Counted from the stretch's first letter, positions 18,918 through 28,437 are shown. The stretch is DNA of 64,000 nucleotides from Rhodobacter sp. (GCA_030065095.1 JASJDP010000008.1:124001-188000), one strand, 5' to 3'. Notes: generated by a model from the sequence alone, not told the origin. A program made the numbers and translations.

Positions 18918-19099
18918 ACCCGGCGGGAAACAGGCCAACCGGATCGTCCATGTCCCCCTCTGACCACGGAATTCCAGATCTCCCGCCCCGCCTTCAGGCC
19001 AAAGACACGTCGGGCGCCCATCCGCTCCCACACCGTGCAAGCCGCAGACCGGATTTGCGACTTGTTAACGGTATCAATAACCTTTTCAAGGCTGTAAGG

Positions 19100-19612
19100 A
19101 TGTATCCCCAGGGTTACGCTCGCCCAAACCTTCCCCGCCGTCTGGTCCTCATCCTCGCTTTCGCGTCCCTCTCCGCCTGCGGCTTTACCCCGGTCTACGG
19201 TCCCGGCGGCAGCGCCGGAACCCTGCGCGGCTCGATCCTTGCGGCCGAGCCCGACGACCGCAAATCCTTCGTCTTCGTCGCCCGGCTCGAGGAACGCCTC
19301 GGCCAGCCGCAATCCGCACCCTATCTGCTGAACTACACGATCCGCACCACTCAGCAGGGGCTCGGCATCACCCCGGATCAGGCGACCACCCGCTTCAACA
19401 TCCTCGGCCGCGTCGATTACACCCTGACCGACCGCGCCACCGAGGCCGTGCTCGACACCGGCAGCATCGAAAACTTCGCCGGTTTCTCGGCCACCGGTTC
19501 GATCGTCGGGACGCTTTCGGCGACGGATGACGCCAACGAGCGACTGATGGTGACGCTCGCCGACCAACTCGTCACCCGCCTGACAGCTACCGCCCCGGAC
19601 TGGCTGCAATGA
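19100..19612 (+). CDS. lptE: LPS-assembly lipoprotein LptE
   Basis: 170 residues. Signal peptide with lipobox LSAC (lipidated Cys about residue 27), followed by GFTPVYGPGG, the standard start of alphaproteobacterial LptE (CGFxPVYG). It plugs the LptD barrel and helps place lipopolysaccharide in the outer membrane. It is flanked by leuS and holA, the typical LptE neighbours. Its stop overlaps the holA start (ATGA). Confidence 0.9.
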   Translation: MYPQGYARPNLPRRLVLILAFASLSACGFTPVYGPGGSAGTLRGSILAAEPDDRKSFVFVARLEERLGQPQSAPYLLNYTIRTTQQGLGITPDQATTRFNILGRVDYTLTDRATEAVLDTGSIENFAGFSATGSIVGTLSATDDANERLMVTLADQLVTRLTATAPDWLQ

Positions 19613-20640
19613 AGCTTTCCGGCCGCGAGGCCGCCCGCCACATCGCCGCGCCCGACGCCTCGGCGACCGCCACCCTGCTCTACGGCGCCGACGCCATGCG
19701 CGTCGCCTTGAAACGCCAGGACCTGATCGCCAACCTGATCGGTCCGCGGGGCGAGGAGGAAATGCGGCTCGAGCGCCTCTCTGCCGCCGGCATGCGCAAG
19801 GACGCCGCCCTCTTGACCGATGCAATCAAGGCGCAGGGCTTCTTCCCCGGCCCCCGCGCCGCCCTGGTCGACGACGCCCGCGACGGCGACGCCAAGACGA
19901 TTGCCGCCGCTCTTGACGGCTGGCTTCCGGGCGACGCCCATATCGTCGTCACCGCAAGCCAGCTCAACGCCCGCTCGGCGCTTCGCAAGCTCTTCGAGGG
20001 CCACCCGGGCAGCTTTGCCATCGGCGTCTACAACGATCCCCCCAGCCGCGAGGAACTGGAAGCCGACCTTCACAAGGCCGGTCTGAGGGATGTCGATCCC
20101 AAGGCCATGGCGGACCTCACGGCTCTGTCGCGCCAGCTCGACCCCGGCGACCTGCGCCAGACCATCGAAAAGCTCGCCCTTTACAAGCTGAACGACCCCG
20201 CCCCCGTCAATTCCGCGGATATCGAGGCCTGCGCCCCCTCCACGGCCGAGGCCGCGCTCGACGATGTCCTGAATGTCGTCGCCGAGGCCCGCACCGCGGA
20301 AATCGGTCCACTGATGCAGAAACTTGCCGGGCAGGGGATCCAGCCGGTCGCCCTTTGCATCGGCGCCACCCGCCATTTCCGCACGCTGCATGCCGCCACC
20401 TGCGACCCCGGCGGCGCCGGCGCGGGCATCGCCAAGGCGCGTCCCCCGGTCTTTGGCCCACGCCGCGACCGGATGTTGCGTCAGGCCCAGGGCTGGGGCC
20501 GGCCCAAGCTGGAAGAGGCGCTGCAGCTGTTGACCGACACCGATCTGCATTTGCGCTCGGCCGCGCAGCGCGCGCCACAGATGGCACTGGTCGAGCGGAC
20601 CCTGATCCGTCTTTCCATGCTCGCCGCCGCGCGCCGCTGA
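19609..20640 (+). CDS. holA: DNA polymerase III subunit delta
   Basis: 343 residues, the usual HolA length. Begins MKLSGREAARHI and shows the GADAMRVALKRQDLI region of the clamp-loader delta N-terminal domain and a C-terminal helical collar domain ending LVERTLIRLSMLAAARR. It opens the beta sliding clamp as part of the clamp loader. Start overlaps the lptE stop. Confidence 0.93.
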   Translation: MKLSGREAARHIAAPDASATATLLYGADAMRVALKRQDLIANLIGPRGEEEMRLERLSAAGMRKDAALLTDAIKAQGFFPGPRAALVDDARDGDAKTIAAALDGWLPGDAHIVVTASQLNARSALRKLFEGHPGSFAIGVYNDPPSREELEADLHKAGLRDVDPKAMADLTALSRQLDPGDLRQTIEKLALYKLNDPAPVNSADIEACAPSTAEAALDDVLNVVAEARTAEIGPLMQKLAGQGIQPVALCIGATRHFRTLHAATCDPGGAGAGIAKARPPVFGPRRDRMLRQAQGWGRPKLEEALQLLTDTDLHLRSAAQRAPQMALVERTLIRLSMLAAARR

Positions 20641-20689
20641 CCTCGGCACCTGACTGCAAACCGCATTTCGGCGTAGGATGAGCTTACAC

Positions 20690-20785
20690 GGAACCGCGTT
20701 CTGTCGGTTCTGGCGCGAAGCAGACACTGCCGGCCAAGTCAGCTGCCGGGCGCGCGCCAGGCCAAAACCGGCGGAACGCGGTTCA
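20690..20785. repeat. Short palindrome resembling paired ends of the MITE-like repeat (copy E)
   Basis: Outer arms GAACCGCGTTC (20691-20701) and GAACGCGGTTC (20774-20784) are exact inverted repeats. Inside them are sequences resembling the two ends of the 240-bp repeat (CGGTTCTGGCGCGAAGC at the left, GCCAGGCCAAAACCGG at the right), with the middle of the element missing. It lies between convergent holA and ppk2, so it could also act in transcript ending, though no T-run is seen. Confidence 0.5.
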
Positions 20786-20802
20786 ATCCAATGTCAACGC
20801 AA

Positions 20803-21729
20803 CTAGCTGTCCGACTTCGCCCGCCGTGCGTCTGGGTGCAGCGACGACGCCAGGATATGCTGCGAATTGTGCACCACGTGCTCTGCCCGGCCGACGATCA
20901 GCGGGTCCGGCTTGCCGACCACCTCGAAATCCTTGTCGGGGTAGTCCAAGCTATCCAGAAAATGCCGCATGCAGCTGAGCCGCGCGCGCTTTTTGTCGTT
21001 TGACTTGATGATCGTCCAGGGCGCATCGGCGGTATCGGTGTAAAAGAACATCGCCTCCTTCGCCTCTGTATAGTCGTCCCATTTGTCGAGCGATGCCTTG
21101 TCGACCGGCGACAGCTTCCAGCGCTTCAGCGGATCTGTCTCGCGCGACTTGAACCGCGCGCGCTGTTCTTCCTGGGTGACCGAGAACCAGTATTTGTAAA
21201 GCTGGATGCCCGAGCGTACCAGCATCCGTTCAAACTCGGGCGTTTGGCGCATGAATTCCAGGTATTCGTTCGGCGTACAGAATCCCATCACCCGTTCGAC
21301 GCCCGCGCGATTGTACCAGGACCGGTCGTAGAACACCATTTCACCCGCCGTCGGCAACTCCGCGATGTAACGCTGAAAGAACCACTGGCCCTTCTCTTCC
21401 TCCGTGGGCTTGTTCAACGCCACGATCCGCGCCTCACGCGGATTGAGATGCTCCATGAACCGCTTGATCGTGCCGCCCTTGCCGGCCGCGTCCCGGCCCT
21501 CGAACAGCAGGACGAACTTCTGCCCGGTATCGGCCACCCACTTCTGCACCTTCAGAAGCTCCGCCTGCAAGAGCGCCTTCTGATGCTCGTACTCCTTTCG
21601 CGACAGCTTGTCGGTGTAGGGATACGTGCCGTACTCAAAGGCCTGCCGGATCGTGTCCGGGCTGACTTTGGGAAAATCGGCGGAATTGTCGGGTCCGTTC
21701 TTCTTGGCGGCGGCCTTTGCTGCGGGCAT
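20803..21729 (-). CDS. ppk2: Polyphosphate kinase 2
   Basis: 308 residues. I chose the ATG at 21729 because AGGAGA lies upstream. PPK2 signature: Walker A FEGRDAAGKGGTIKR (77-91), Walker B/lid region VFYDRSWYNRAGVERVMGFC, and the KRWKLSPVDKASLDKWDDY segment. Single-domain (class I-like) PPK2 enzymes phosphorylate ADP or GDP from polyphosphate in the cytoplasm. The Lys/Ala-rich N-terminal tail (AAKAAAKKNG) is typical of alphaproteobacterial members. Confidence 0.94.
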   Translation of the reverse strand: MPAAKAAAKKNGPDNSADFPKVSPDTIRQAFEYGTYPYTDKLSRKEYEHQKALLQAELLKVQKWVADTGQKFVLLFEGRDAAGKGGTIKRFMEHLNPREARIVALNKPTEEEKGQWFFQRYIAELPTAGEMVFYDRSWYNRAGVERVMGFCTPNEYLEFMRQTPEFERMLVRSGIQLYKYWFSVTQEEQRARFKSRETDPLKRWKLSPVDKASLDKWDDYTEAKEAMFFYTDTADAPWTIIKSNDKKRARLSCMRHFLDSLDYPDKDFEVVGKPDPLIVGRAEHVVHNSQHILASSLHPDARRAKSDS

Positions 21730-21887
21730 AGATATCTCCTCGTGTTCACACGCAAAGCGGACTTTAAACCCGGACACTGCGGCACGCCTTGATCCCGGTC
21801 AATGTCGCCGCACGCCTGCACGGCCGACGCTTCCGGCTTCTGCCGCGGTCGAATTCGCCGTAAGCTGCCGTATCAGGAGGATTGCCG

Positions 21888-22514
21888 ATGTCCGATCCCG
21901 CAGCCCTGGTGGCCGATGCCCGCGCGTTTCTCGGCGCGCTGGCCAGGAACAACTCACGCGACTGGTTTCAGGCGCATAGGGCCGACTACGACGCCAAGCT
22001 CAAGGAACCGGCACAGCGGCTGCTGGCGGATCTGGCCGAACGGCTGGGCCGGACAACCGGCGAACCGATGACGACCAAACTCTTCCGGATCCATCGCGAT
22101 GTACGGTTTTCCAAGGACAAGACCCCCTACAACACCCATCTCCATATGCTGTGGCAGCAGAGCAGCCACCGCGACGGGCCTGGCTGGTTCTATGGTATCG
22201 GGTTGGATTATCTGCGCACCGGTTGGGGCTGGATGTCGTTCACGCCGGCGCAGCTGTCCACCTGGCGCGATGCCGTCGATGGCCCCTATGGCGCAGGAAT
22301 CGATGCCGCGATCGCCGCCTGCGGCATGGAGATCGGCGGGCCCGAGTTGAAACGCGTGCCGGCCCCGCATGCCAAGGACCACCCCCTTGCGGAACACCTG
22401 CGGCGCAAATCCCTGGTGCTCTGGTCCGATCCCCCGGACGGCGCGGCGGGTAGCCTGATGGCCGAGTTTGCCCGCATCGAACCGTTGCGGAAGGCGTTAA
22501 GCGGCCTGCTTTGA
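21888..22514 (+). CDS. DUF2461 domain protein
   Basis: 208 residues, one domain. Family motifs NNSRDWFQAHRADYD and FRIHRDVRFSKDKTPYNTH are clear, and length fits the family. The start ATG has AGGAGG seven bases upstream. Function unknown; no signal peptide or membrane segment. It is divergent from ppk2 and precedes parE by 83 nt. Confidence 0.9.
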   Translation: MSDPAALVADARAFLGALARNNSRDWFQAHRADYDAKLKEPAQRLLADLAERLGRTTGEPMTTKLFRIHRDVRFSKDKTPYNTHLHMLWQQSSHRDGPGWFYGIGLDYLRTGWGWMSFTPAQLSTWRDAVDGPYGAGIDAAIAACGMEIGGPELKRVPAPHAKDHPLAEHLRRKSLVLWSDPPDGAAGSLMAEFARIEPLRKALSGLL

Positions 22515-22597
22515 CCGCACAACACGTAGGTTACGGTTGTCATCGCCCCACCAAACCTGCTCTAATCACCGGCAACAACCAAACAGAGCAGCCGACA

Positions 22598-24562
22598 ATG
22601 CCCGCCGACGACCTTCTTTCCGGCCCCGCCACCGACCAATCCTACGACGCCCATTCCATCGAGGTTCTCGAAGGGCTGGAACCTGTCCGCAAGCGCCCCG
22701 GCATGTATATCGGCGGCACCGACGAACGCGCGCTGCACCATCTGGTGGCCGAAGTTCTGGACAACGCGATGGACGAGGCCGTCGCCGGCCACGCCACCCG
22801 GATCGAGGTCGAGCTGCATGCCGACCATTCCGTCACCATCCGCGACAACGGCCGCGGCATTCCCGTCGACCCGCATCCGAAGTTTCCCGACAAGAGCGCA
22901 CTCGAGGTCATCCTCTGCACGCTGCATGCCGGGGGCAAGTTCTCGGGCAAGGCCTATCAGACCTCCGGCGGCCTGCACGGCGTCGGCGTCAGCGTCGTCA
23001 ACGCGCTGTCCGACCACCTTCGCGTCGAAGTCGCCCGCAACCGCGAGCTTTTTCTTCAGGAGTTCTCGCGCGGCCTGCCGCTGGGCCCGGTCCGGTCCCT
23101 CGGCCCCACCAACAACCGCCGCGGAACCACCGTTACCTTTCACGCCGACGCCGACATCTTCGGGCATCACAGGTTCAAGCCCCACCGCCTGATGAAGATG
23201 GCCCGGTCCAAGGCCTATCTTTTCTCGGGCGTCGAAATCCGCTGGAAGACCCACATCGCCGAAGACGGTACACCGTCCGAAGCGACCTTCCGCTTTCCCG
23301 GCGGCCTTGCCGACTATCTCGGCGAACAGCTCGGGCAGTCCAGCACCTATGCCGACCGGCCTTTTGCCGGCAAGGTTTCCTTCGAAGACCGGTTCAAGAC
23401 CCCCGGCTCGGTCGAATGGGCGATCAACTGGACGCCCTCGCGCGACGGTTTCATCCAATCCTACTGCAATACCGTTCCCACGCCCGAAGGCGGAACGCAC
23501 GAGGCGGGCTTCTGGTGGGCGATCCTGAAGGGCCTGCGGTCCTACGGCGAGCTTGCCGGGAACAAGAAAGCCGGGCTGATCAGCCGTGAAGACCTTGTGA
23601 CAGGCGGCTGCGCGCTGGTTTCGTGTTTCATCCGCGATCCCGAATTCGTCGGACAGACCAAGGACCGGCTGGCCACCCCCGACGCCCAACGCCTCGTCGA
23701 ATTCGGCGTACGCGATCATTTCGACCACTGGCTGGCCTCCGACACCAAATCCGCCGGCGCTATCCTCGACTTTCTGGTGCTGCGCGCAGAGGAACGCCTG
23801 CGCCGCCGCCAGGAAAAGGAAACCGCCCGGAAATCCGCCACTAAAAAACTCCGCTTGCCCGGCAAGCTTGTCGATTGCTCGCAACAGGCCCGCGACGGAA
23901 CCGAGCTTTTCATCGTCGAGGGGGATTCGGCCGGAGGTTCGGCCAAGATGGCCCGTGACCGCGCCACGCAGGCATTGCTGCCGCTTCGCGGCAAGATCCT
24001 CAACGTTCTCGGCGCCGCCAGTTCGAAACTGGGCTCCAACGCGGAAATCTCGGACCTGTGCCAGGCGCTTGGCGTGGGCCTGGGCACGCGGTTCAAGGTC
24101 GACGACCTGCGCTATGACAAGGTCATCATCATGACCGACGCCGATGTCGACGGCGCCCATATCGCCTCGCTTCTGATGACCTTCTTCTTCACGCAGATGC
24201 GCGACATGATCGACAAGGGTCATCTCTACCTCGCCTGCCCGCCGCTCTACCGTCTGACCCAAGGCGCGCAGCGCGTCTACTGCCTCGACGAGGCCGAACG
24301 CGATGCCTGGCTGGAAAAGGGCCTGGGCGGGAAGGGCAAGATCGATGTCAGCCGTTTCAAGGGGCTGGGCGAGATGGACGCCAAGGATCTAAAGGACACC
24401 ACGATGAACCCCGAGACCCGGAAACTGATCCGGGTGACCATCGACGAGGACGACCCCGGCGAGACTGGTGATCTGGTCGAGCGCCTGATGGGCAAGAAGC
24501 CCGAACTGCGGTTCCAGTATATCCAGGAGAACGCGCGGTTTGTTGAGGAGTTAGACGTCTAA
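22598..24562 (+). CDS. parE: DNA topoisomerase IV subunit B
   Basis: 654 residues. GHKL ATPase domain (EVLDNAMDEA, DNGRGIPVD, GGLHGVGVSVVNAL), transducer domain, then the TOPRIM domain (EGDSAGGSAKMARDR, IIMTDADVDGAHI) and the C-terminal region ending FKGLGEMDAKDL and ENARFVEELDV. Length about 650 and the ATPase details (RKRPGMYIGGTDERALHHL) favour ParE over the longer GyrB. It decatenates chromosomes with ParC, which is not in the window. No strong ribosome site is seen at this ATG, but upstream in-frame sequence lacks conservation. Confidence 0.93.
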   Translation: MPADDLLSGPATDQSYDAHSIEVLEGLEPVRKRPGMYIGGTDERALHHLVAEVLDNAMDEAVAGHATRIEVELHADHSVTIRDNGRGIPVDPHPKFPDKSALEVILCTLHAGGKFSGKAYQTSGGLHGVGVSVVNALSDHLRVEVARNRELFLQEFSRGLPLGPVRSLGPTNNRRGTTVTFHADADIFGHHRFKPHRLMKMARSKAYLFSGVEIRWKTHIAEDGTPSEATFRFPGGLADYLGEQLGQSSTYADRPFAGKVSFEDRFKTPGSVEWAINWTPSRDGFIQSYCNTVPTPEGGTHEAGFWWAILKGLRSYGELAGNKKAGLISREDLVTGGCALVSCFIRDPEFVGQTKDRLATPDAQRLVEFGVRDHFDHWLASDTKSAGAILDFLVLRAEERLRRRQEKETARKSATKKLRLPGKLVDCSQQARDGTELFIVEGDSAGGSAKMARDRATQALLPLRGKILNVLGAASSKLGSNAEISDLCQALGVGLGTRFKVDDLRYDKVIIMTDADVDGAHIASLLMTFFFTQMRDMIDKGHLYLACPPLYRLTQGAQRVYCLDEAERDAWLEKGLGGKGKIDVSRFKGLGEMDAKDLKDTTMNPETRKLIRVTIDEDDPGETGDLVERLMGKKPELRFQYIQENARFVEELDV

Positions 24563-24576
24563 GCCGCCGATCCCGC

Positions 24577-24645
24577 ACGGCGGCCTTCGGCCATGATTCC
24601 GCGCCTGAAGACCGGCTGCAAACGTTCGCTCAAGGCCAAGAACCG
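24577..24645 (-). repeat. MITE-like palindromic repeat, truncated copy D
   Basis: Minus-strand sequence matches only the left end of the 240-bp repeat: the terminal part (TTGGCCTTGAGCGAACGTTT) and the first hairpin (GGCGCGGAATCATGGCC...). The remaining about 170 bp are missing. It lies directly after parE. Confidence 0.6.
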
Positions 24646-24811
24646 GCAGAAACCGGTTCCGTCGAAACCCATCCTGCTTCGGACCGCCAGCGAAGCCGCC
24701 CATGCGGTCCGGCCCCGGCCTGGACAAGGCAGTGTGCGGCCGGCACGATTTTTCCCAAACCGCCGACCCGTGTGAAAACCCGATAGCCCAGGGTGGGGCC
24801 GGGGCCTCGGC

Positions 24812-26086
24812 TCAGAGCGGCATCGTCGTGTAATCGACCTCGTCGGGATAGAGCGTGTCCTCGATCGACGTGGTATGGACCACGTTGAGGCGGCCGCCCT
24901 CGACGCGGCTGATATACTGGTGGCCGAAGACCTGGTGGGTCTTGCCGTTGAAGACCTTGGCGCCTTGCGGGTGCGCGCGGCTGTGGGGCATGTCGGTCAT
25001 CGCCTCGACGGCCTCGATCAGGGCGGCGCGGTCGCCGGGGCCGGCATAGCCGCTGGCCTCCATTCCGGCCTTGATGACATGCAGCGTCTCCCAGCAACCG
25101 AACATGTGGGCATAGGTCGAGATGTCGGTGGGGTCGGTGACCGAGGCGCCATTGGCGTCGACGCCGACACGCTCGCGGTAGAAGGCATCGTGTTCGGACT
25201 GGTCGGCCTGGGCGTAGCGCGGGTTGCCTTCCCAGAAATAGCTGCCTTCGAGGAATTCCAGCCCCGGACTGCGGATATCGACCGCTTCGAGCGAGTCGAT
25301 GAAACCGAAGATGGCGGGCGCCGAGGGGCCGAAGAACTCGCCCAGTTCCTTGACGAAGGTCAGGACCGCAGGGCCGACCATCACATGGTAGAGCACCTCG
25401 GTATCGCGGGGGATCTTGGGGAAGTATTTGGTGAACGATGTCTCGGTCGGCGGGATGGCGATCTTGGCCAGGATCTCGCCGCCCTGCGCCTCCATCGCGG
25501 CCGAGAAATAGTCGCGGTGATCGTGGCCGAAGGCAAAGTCGGGGAAGATCATCGTGACCTTCTTGCCGAGCGAGGCGTGGACATAGGGGGCCATCGCCTG
25601 AACCTGGGATTTGACGTCGGTGATGCCGGGCTGCAGCGTGTAGCGGTTGAGCATGCCCGAGGCGACGTGATGGCCCTCGGAGACGACGAAATAGGGCAGT
25701 TTCAGCTCGCCCGCGCGGGGGGCGGAGCCGATGACGACATGGGAAAACAGCGTGCCGAAGCCAACGTCGCACCCATGCTGGGTCGCGAATTTCTCGACGA
25801 CCTCGGCGCCGCGCTTGGGGTCGGTGCCGTCGTCTTCGGCGACGATCTCAACCGGACGTCCGTTGATCCCGCCGCCCTCGTTGATCAGCGCGGCGGCGGC
25901 GTCGGTGGTGCGGCCGTACCACCGGCCGTAAGCCGCGCCGATGCCGGTGGCGTGCTGCTGAAAGCCGATCTTGATGGGGGCCGCGGTCTGGGCATGGGTG
26001 TAGCGCGCCCAGAGCGGCAGGGACGCGGCGGCGGTGCCTGCGGCCAGCGTCTTGAGTGCGGTGCGGCGCGTGGTTGGTTTGGTCAT
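24812..26086 (-). CDS. Tat-exported ABC transporter substrate-binding protein (Leu/Ile/Val or urea/amide type)
   Basis: 424-residue periplasmic binding protein, type I fold. I chose the ATG at 26086 (GGGGGAT upstream). The signal carries a twin-arginine motif TRRTALK and ends near HAQ|TAAPIKIGF. The mature part has the Peripla_BP_6 pattern (INEGGGINGRPVEIVAEDDG, VGFGTLFSHVVIGSA). No permease or ATPase gene adjoins it, so it is an orphan within the window. Substrate unknown. Confidence 0.85.
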   Translation of the reverse strand: MTKPTTRRTALKTLAAGTAAASLPLWARYTHAQTAAPIKIGFQQHATGIGAAYGRWYGRTTDAAAALINEGGGINGRPVEIVAEDDGTDPKRGAEVVEKFATQHGCDVGFGTLFSHVVIGSAPRAGELKLPYFVVSEGHHVASGMLNRYTLQPGITDVKSQVQAMAPYVHASLGKKVTMIFPDFAFGHDHRDYFSAAMEAQGGEILAKIAIPPTETSFTKYFPKIPRDTEVLYHVMVGPAVLTFVKELGEFFGPSAPAIFGFIDSLEAVDIRSPGLEFLEGSYFWEGNPRYAQADQSEHDAFYRERVGVDANGASVTDPTDISTYAHMFGCWETLHVIKAGMEASGYAGPGDRAALIEAVEAMTDMPHSRAHPQGAKVFNGKTHQVFGHQYISRVEGGRLNVVHTTSIEDTLYPDEVDYTTMPL

Positions 26087-26212
26087 CTGATCCCCCGTTG
26101 GTTCAACCCGCCTGTGCGGATCTTGTCTGGGACGAGTGTGCAAAGCGGCCCGGCATCTGTCCACGTTTTTCTGTGTGGTGCGGGGGCGGCCGCTTGCAGG
26201 CCGCTTGCCCGC

Positions 26213-27613
26213 CTAAAATCGCGGCGCGGCGAGCAGCCAGAGGCCGAAGAGCGTATAGCCGATCATGAAGAGCGCAAGCGGCGCCTGACTGAGGGCCGCC
26301 CGGCGGCTGGAGCCGAACCGACGAACTGCGATGGCGTGCGCGAGCATCACGGCAAGGACATGGCCAAGCACCACCGCGCTGGCCTGCGTCAGAAAGATGA
26401 TGCGGACCGTGCCTGTGGTGTTGAAAAACCCGGTGGTGACATAGTGCGCGCCAAGGCCGAGATAGTCGGCGCCGGAGAGGAACGGGTCGCTGAGAGCAAC
26501 AAGGGCATATTGGCCGTCGACCAGGAAGGTCGGCAGGTAGTGGGCGATGTGGTAGCCGAGCGCGATGGGCAGGATCGACGGAGCGAAGAGCCGGAGACCC
26601 TGGGCGATGCCGGTCCGGTCGCCGATCAGGCGCAGGCCCAGTGTGACGGTCACGGCCATGACGCCGATCAGCGCGGCATTGCTGATCAGCAAACCGATGG
26701 CGGAGTGCCAGACCACGGCGGAGCGGCCGGGAAACTCCAGTGGATTGAGGCCGATAAGGCCAAGCCACCAGAAGGTCTCGTTCAGGCCGTCGAAGCTGCC
26801 GGTGCCAAGCAGGAGGATGATCAGCAGCGACGGGCCCAGGGGAAACGGGCGCTTGTGGAGGATCTGCCAGCCCGGCGCGCCGGCGTGGAGCCCGCCGCGG
26901 CGCCGTCCGAACACGGCCAGCCGCGCATAGGCGCGGGCCATGAGACCGAAGCCTTCACAGCGCCGCAGCCAGCGGGGGCCGTAGATCAGCGTCAGTGCAA
27001 AGGTGAAGAGCCAGTAGGTGGCGACGTAGCGCGCGAGGCGGTCGGGGTCCGACGGGGCTGGGTCGGCCAAGAGCAGCCAGGCGAAGGCAAGAAAGGCCAC
27101 GATGCCGAGGCCGTAGCCGAGTTCCGGCGGCAGGCGGGCGGGGGGCCGGGGGCGCAAGAACCTGTGTATCAGCCAAACCGGGCCGGTCCAGGGATTCAGG
27201 TAGGCCCAGAGATCGCCAAGTGTGGCTTGCAGGGTGATGAAGCCGATCCAGAAGATCGTCCAGACAAACAACGGCAGCGGGTTCGACAGCGGATCGCGCG
27301 GCCCGTGCAGGCCGGCCCAGACGAGAACCGCCAAAAGACCGAAGGCGGCCAGGCTGGTGTAGGGTTTGAGCAAGCGCAGCGACATCCGCGTGACCGCGAG
27401 AGGCTGGTACAGATGTGCCATCGTCCCGGCGGGCAGGAACGCCAACAGGACGACCGTGGCGGCAACGGCCGCCACGCCGGCACCGGTGTAGATGTCGGTA
27501 GGCAGGAGCAGCACAAGGGATTGTTCGGAGGCGTGCGCATCGATCCTTCGCGCCGGGAAAACGGCAAGGAGGATGCAGAGTTGGAGAGTGCTGGAAATCC
27601 GCGTAGGCTGCAT
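26213..27613 (-). CDS. Polytopic membrane protein of unknown function, divergent from a PCuAC-like protein
   Basis: 466 residues from the ATG at 27613 (MQPTRISSTLQLCILLAVFP), with a possible signal peptide or first helix and then about ten more hydrophobic segments. Conspicuous features are an early HASEQSLVLLLPTDIYTGAG segment, an aromatic LGDLWAYLNPWTGPVWLI loop and a His-containing helix ALGYHIAHYLPTFLV. I do not recognise the family. It is divergent from the PCuAC-like gene with only 25 nt between starts, which suggests shared regulation and perhaps a role in metal (copper) handling or oxidase maturation; this is inference. Confidence 0.75.
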   Translation of the reverse strand: MQPTRISSTLQLCILLAVFPARRIDAHASEQSLVLLLPTDIYTGAGVAAVAATVVLLAFLPAGTMAHLYQPLAVTRMSLRLLKPYTSLAAFGLLAVLVWAGLHGPRDPLSNPLPLFVWTIFWIGFITLQATLGDLWAYLNPWTGPVWLIHRFLRPRPPARLPPELGYGLGIVAFLAFAWLLLADPAPSDPDRLARYVATYWLFTFALTLIYGPRWLRRCEGFGLMARAYARLAVFGRRRGGLHAGAPGWQILHKRPFPLGPSLLIILLLGTGSFDGLNETFWWLGLIGLNPLEFPGRSAVVWHSAIGLLISNAALIGVMAVTVTLGLRLIGDRTGIAQGLRLFAPSILPIALGYHIAHYLPTFLVDGQYALVALSDPFLSGADYLGLGAHYVTTGFFNTTGTVRIIFLTQASAVVLGHVLAVMLAHAIAVRRFGSSRRAALSQAPLALFMIGYTLFGLWLLAAPRF

Positions 27614-27638
27614 GACGGAATGATACAGGCGGTGCGCT

Positions 27639-28379
27639 GTGATGAAACCCTGGGGACTTTTGGCCGCAATCCTGGTGCTTGGGCTTGCCGGTTCGATGTT
27701 TCTGCTGGCGCCGCGCGGCAGCCGGATCGCCGTGACCGATGCCGTGCTGAGCCCGATGGGCGGCGGGTTTGCGCTGACCGCAAAGATCGACAATCCCGGC
27801 GGGCCCGACCGGTTGATCGGTGTTGGGACCGGCGACGCGGCGGGAGGCACGATCGTTGGCGCGGTCGGCGCGGGAGGGCTGGCGATACCGGCCGGGTCGG
27901 CGCCGGGTCTGGCGATGGACGGGGCGCATGGAATGCTGTTGGAGTTGCCGGATGACGCTGACGACGGGCGGCTGATACCGGTGACGTTCGAGTTCGCCGG
28001 GGCCGGGGAGGTTTCGACCCGGGCGCGGGTCGAGGTGGTTGCCATGGACCACGGTGAGATGCTGGATGCCGGGCGGGATGCACCCGGTCTGGCGATGTCG
28101 GTCAAGCCGGATGGCGCGGGGTGGCTTGTGGAACTGGAGGTCGAGCGGTTCGAGTTTTCCCGGGACGCCGTGGACGGCCCGCATCAGCCGGGGGTCGGGC
28201 ACGGGCATCTCTATCTGGATGGGCTGAAGCTTCAGCGGATGTACGACGCGAGCGCACGGATCGGGTCCTTGCCGAAAGGCAGCTACGAGGTGCGGGTGGT
28301 GTTGAACACCAACGATCACCGGGCCTATGCATCGAACGGAAAACCGGTGGCGGCTGCCGCGCAGATCGAGGTGGATTGA
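27639..28379 (+). CDS. PCuAC-like (copper-chaperone fold) two-domain exported protein
   Basis: 246 residues (GTG, or ATG one codon later). N-terminal hydrophobic anchor or signal (WGLLAAILVLGLAGSMFLLA). Residues about 30-135 resemble a PCuAC domain (LAIPAGSAPGLAMDGAHGML, LIPVTFEFAGAGEVSTRARV), keeping the HxM pair of the copper site (HGM), but the upstream HM...M ligands are not visible. The C-terminal part (about 160-245) is a second domain with GHGHLYLDGLKLQRMY and VVLNTNDHRAYASNGKPV, often found in copper-related exported proteins. Likely periplasmic metal-binding partner of the divergent membrane protein. Confidence 0.6.
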   Translation: MMKPWGLLAAILVLGLAGSMFLLAPRGSRIAVTDAVLSPMGGGFALTAKIDNPGGPDRLIGVGTGDAAGGTIVGAVGAGGLAIPAGSAPGLAMDGAHGMLLELPDDADDGRLIPVTFEFAGAGEVSTRARVEVVAMDHGEMLDAGRDAPGLAMSVKPDGAGWLVELEVERFEFSRDAVDGPHQPGVGHGHLYLDGLKLQRMYDASARIGSLPKGSYEVRVVLNTNDHRAYASNGKPVAAAAQIEVD

Positions 28380-28437
28380 CTCAGGTTCACTCTGCGGCGT
28401 TCACTTTGCCGGCGTGGCAAGGGGAATCGGCGCGAAC

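Noticed and set aside
22562-24262. Long antisense frame within parE
   Set aside because: Shadow of parE codon bias; no motif or start signal.
24875-27955. Open frame of about 1000 codons running antisense across the binding protein and membrane protein genes
   Set aside because: It crosses two well-supported genes and an intergenic gap, and has the same low-complexity composition as other antisense shadows.
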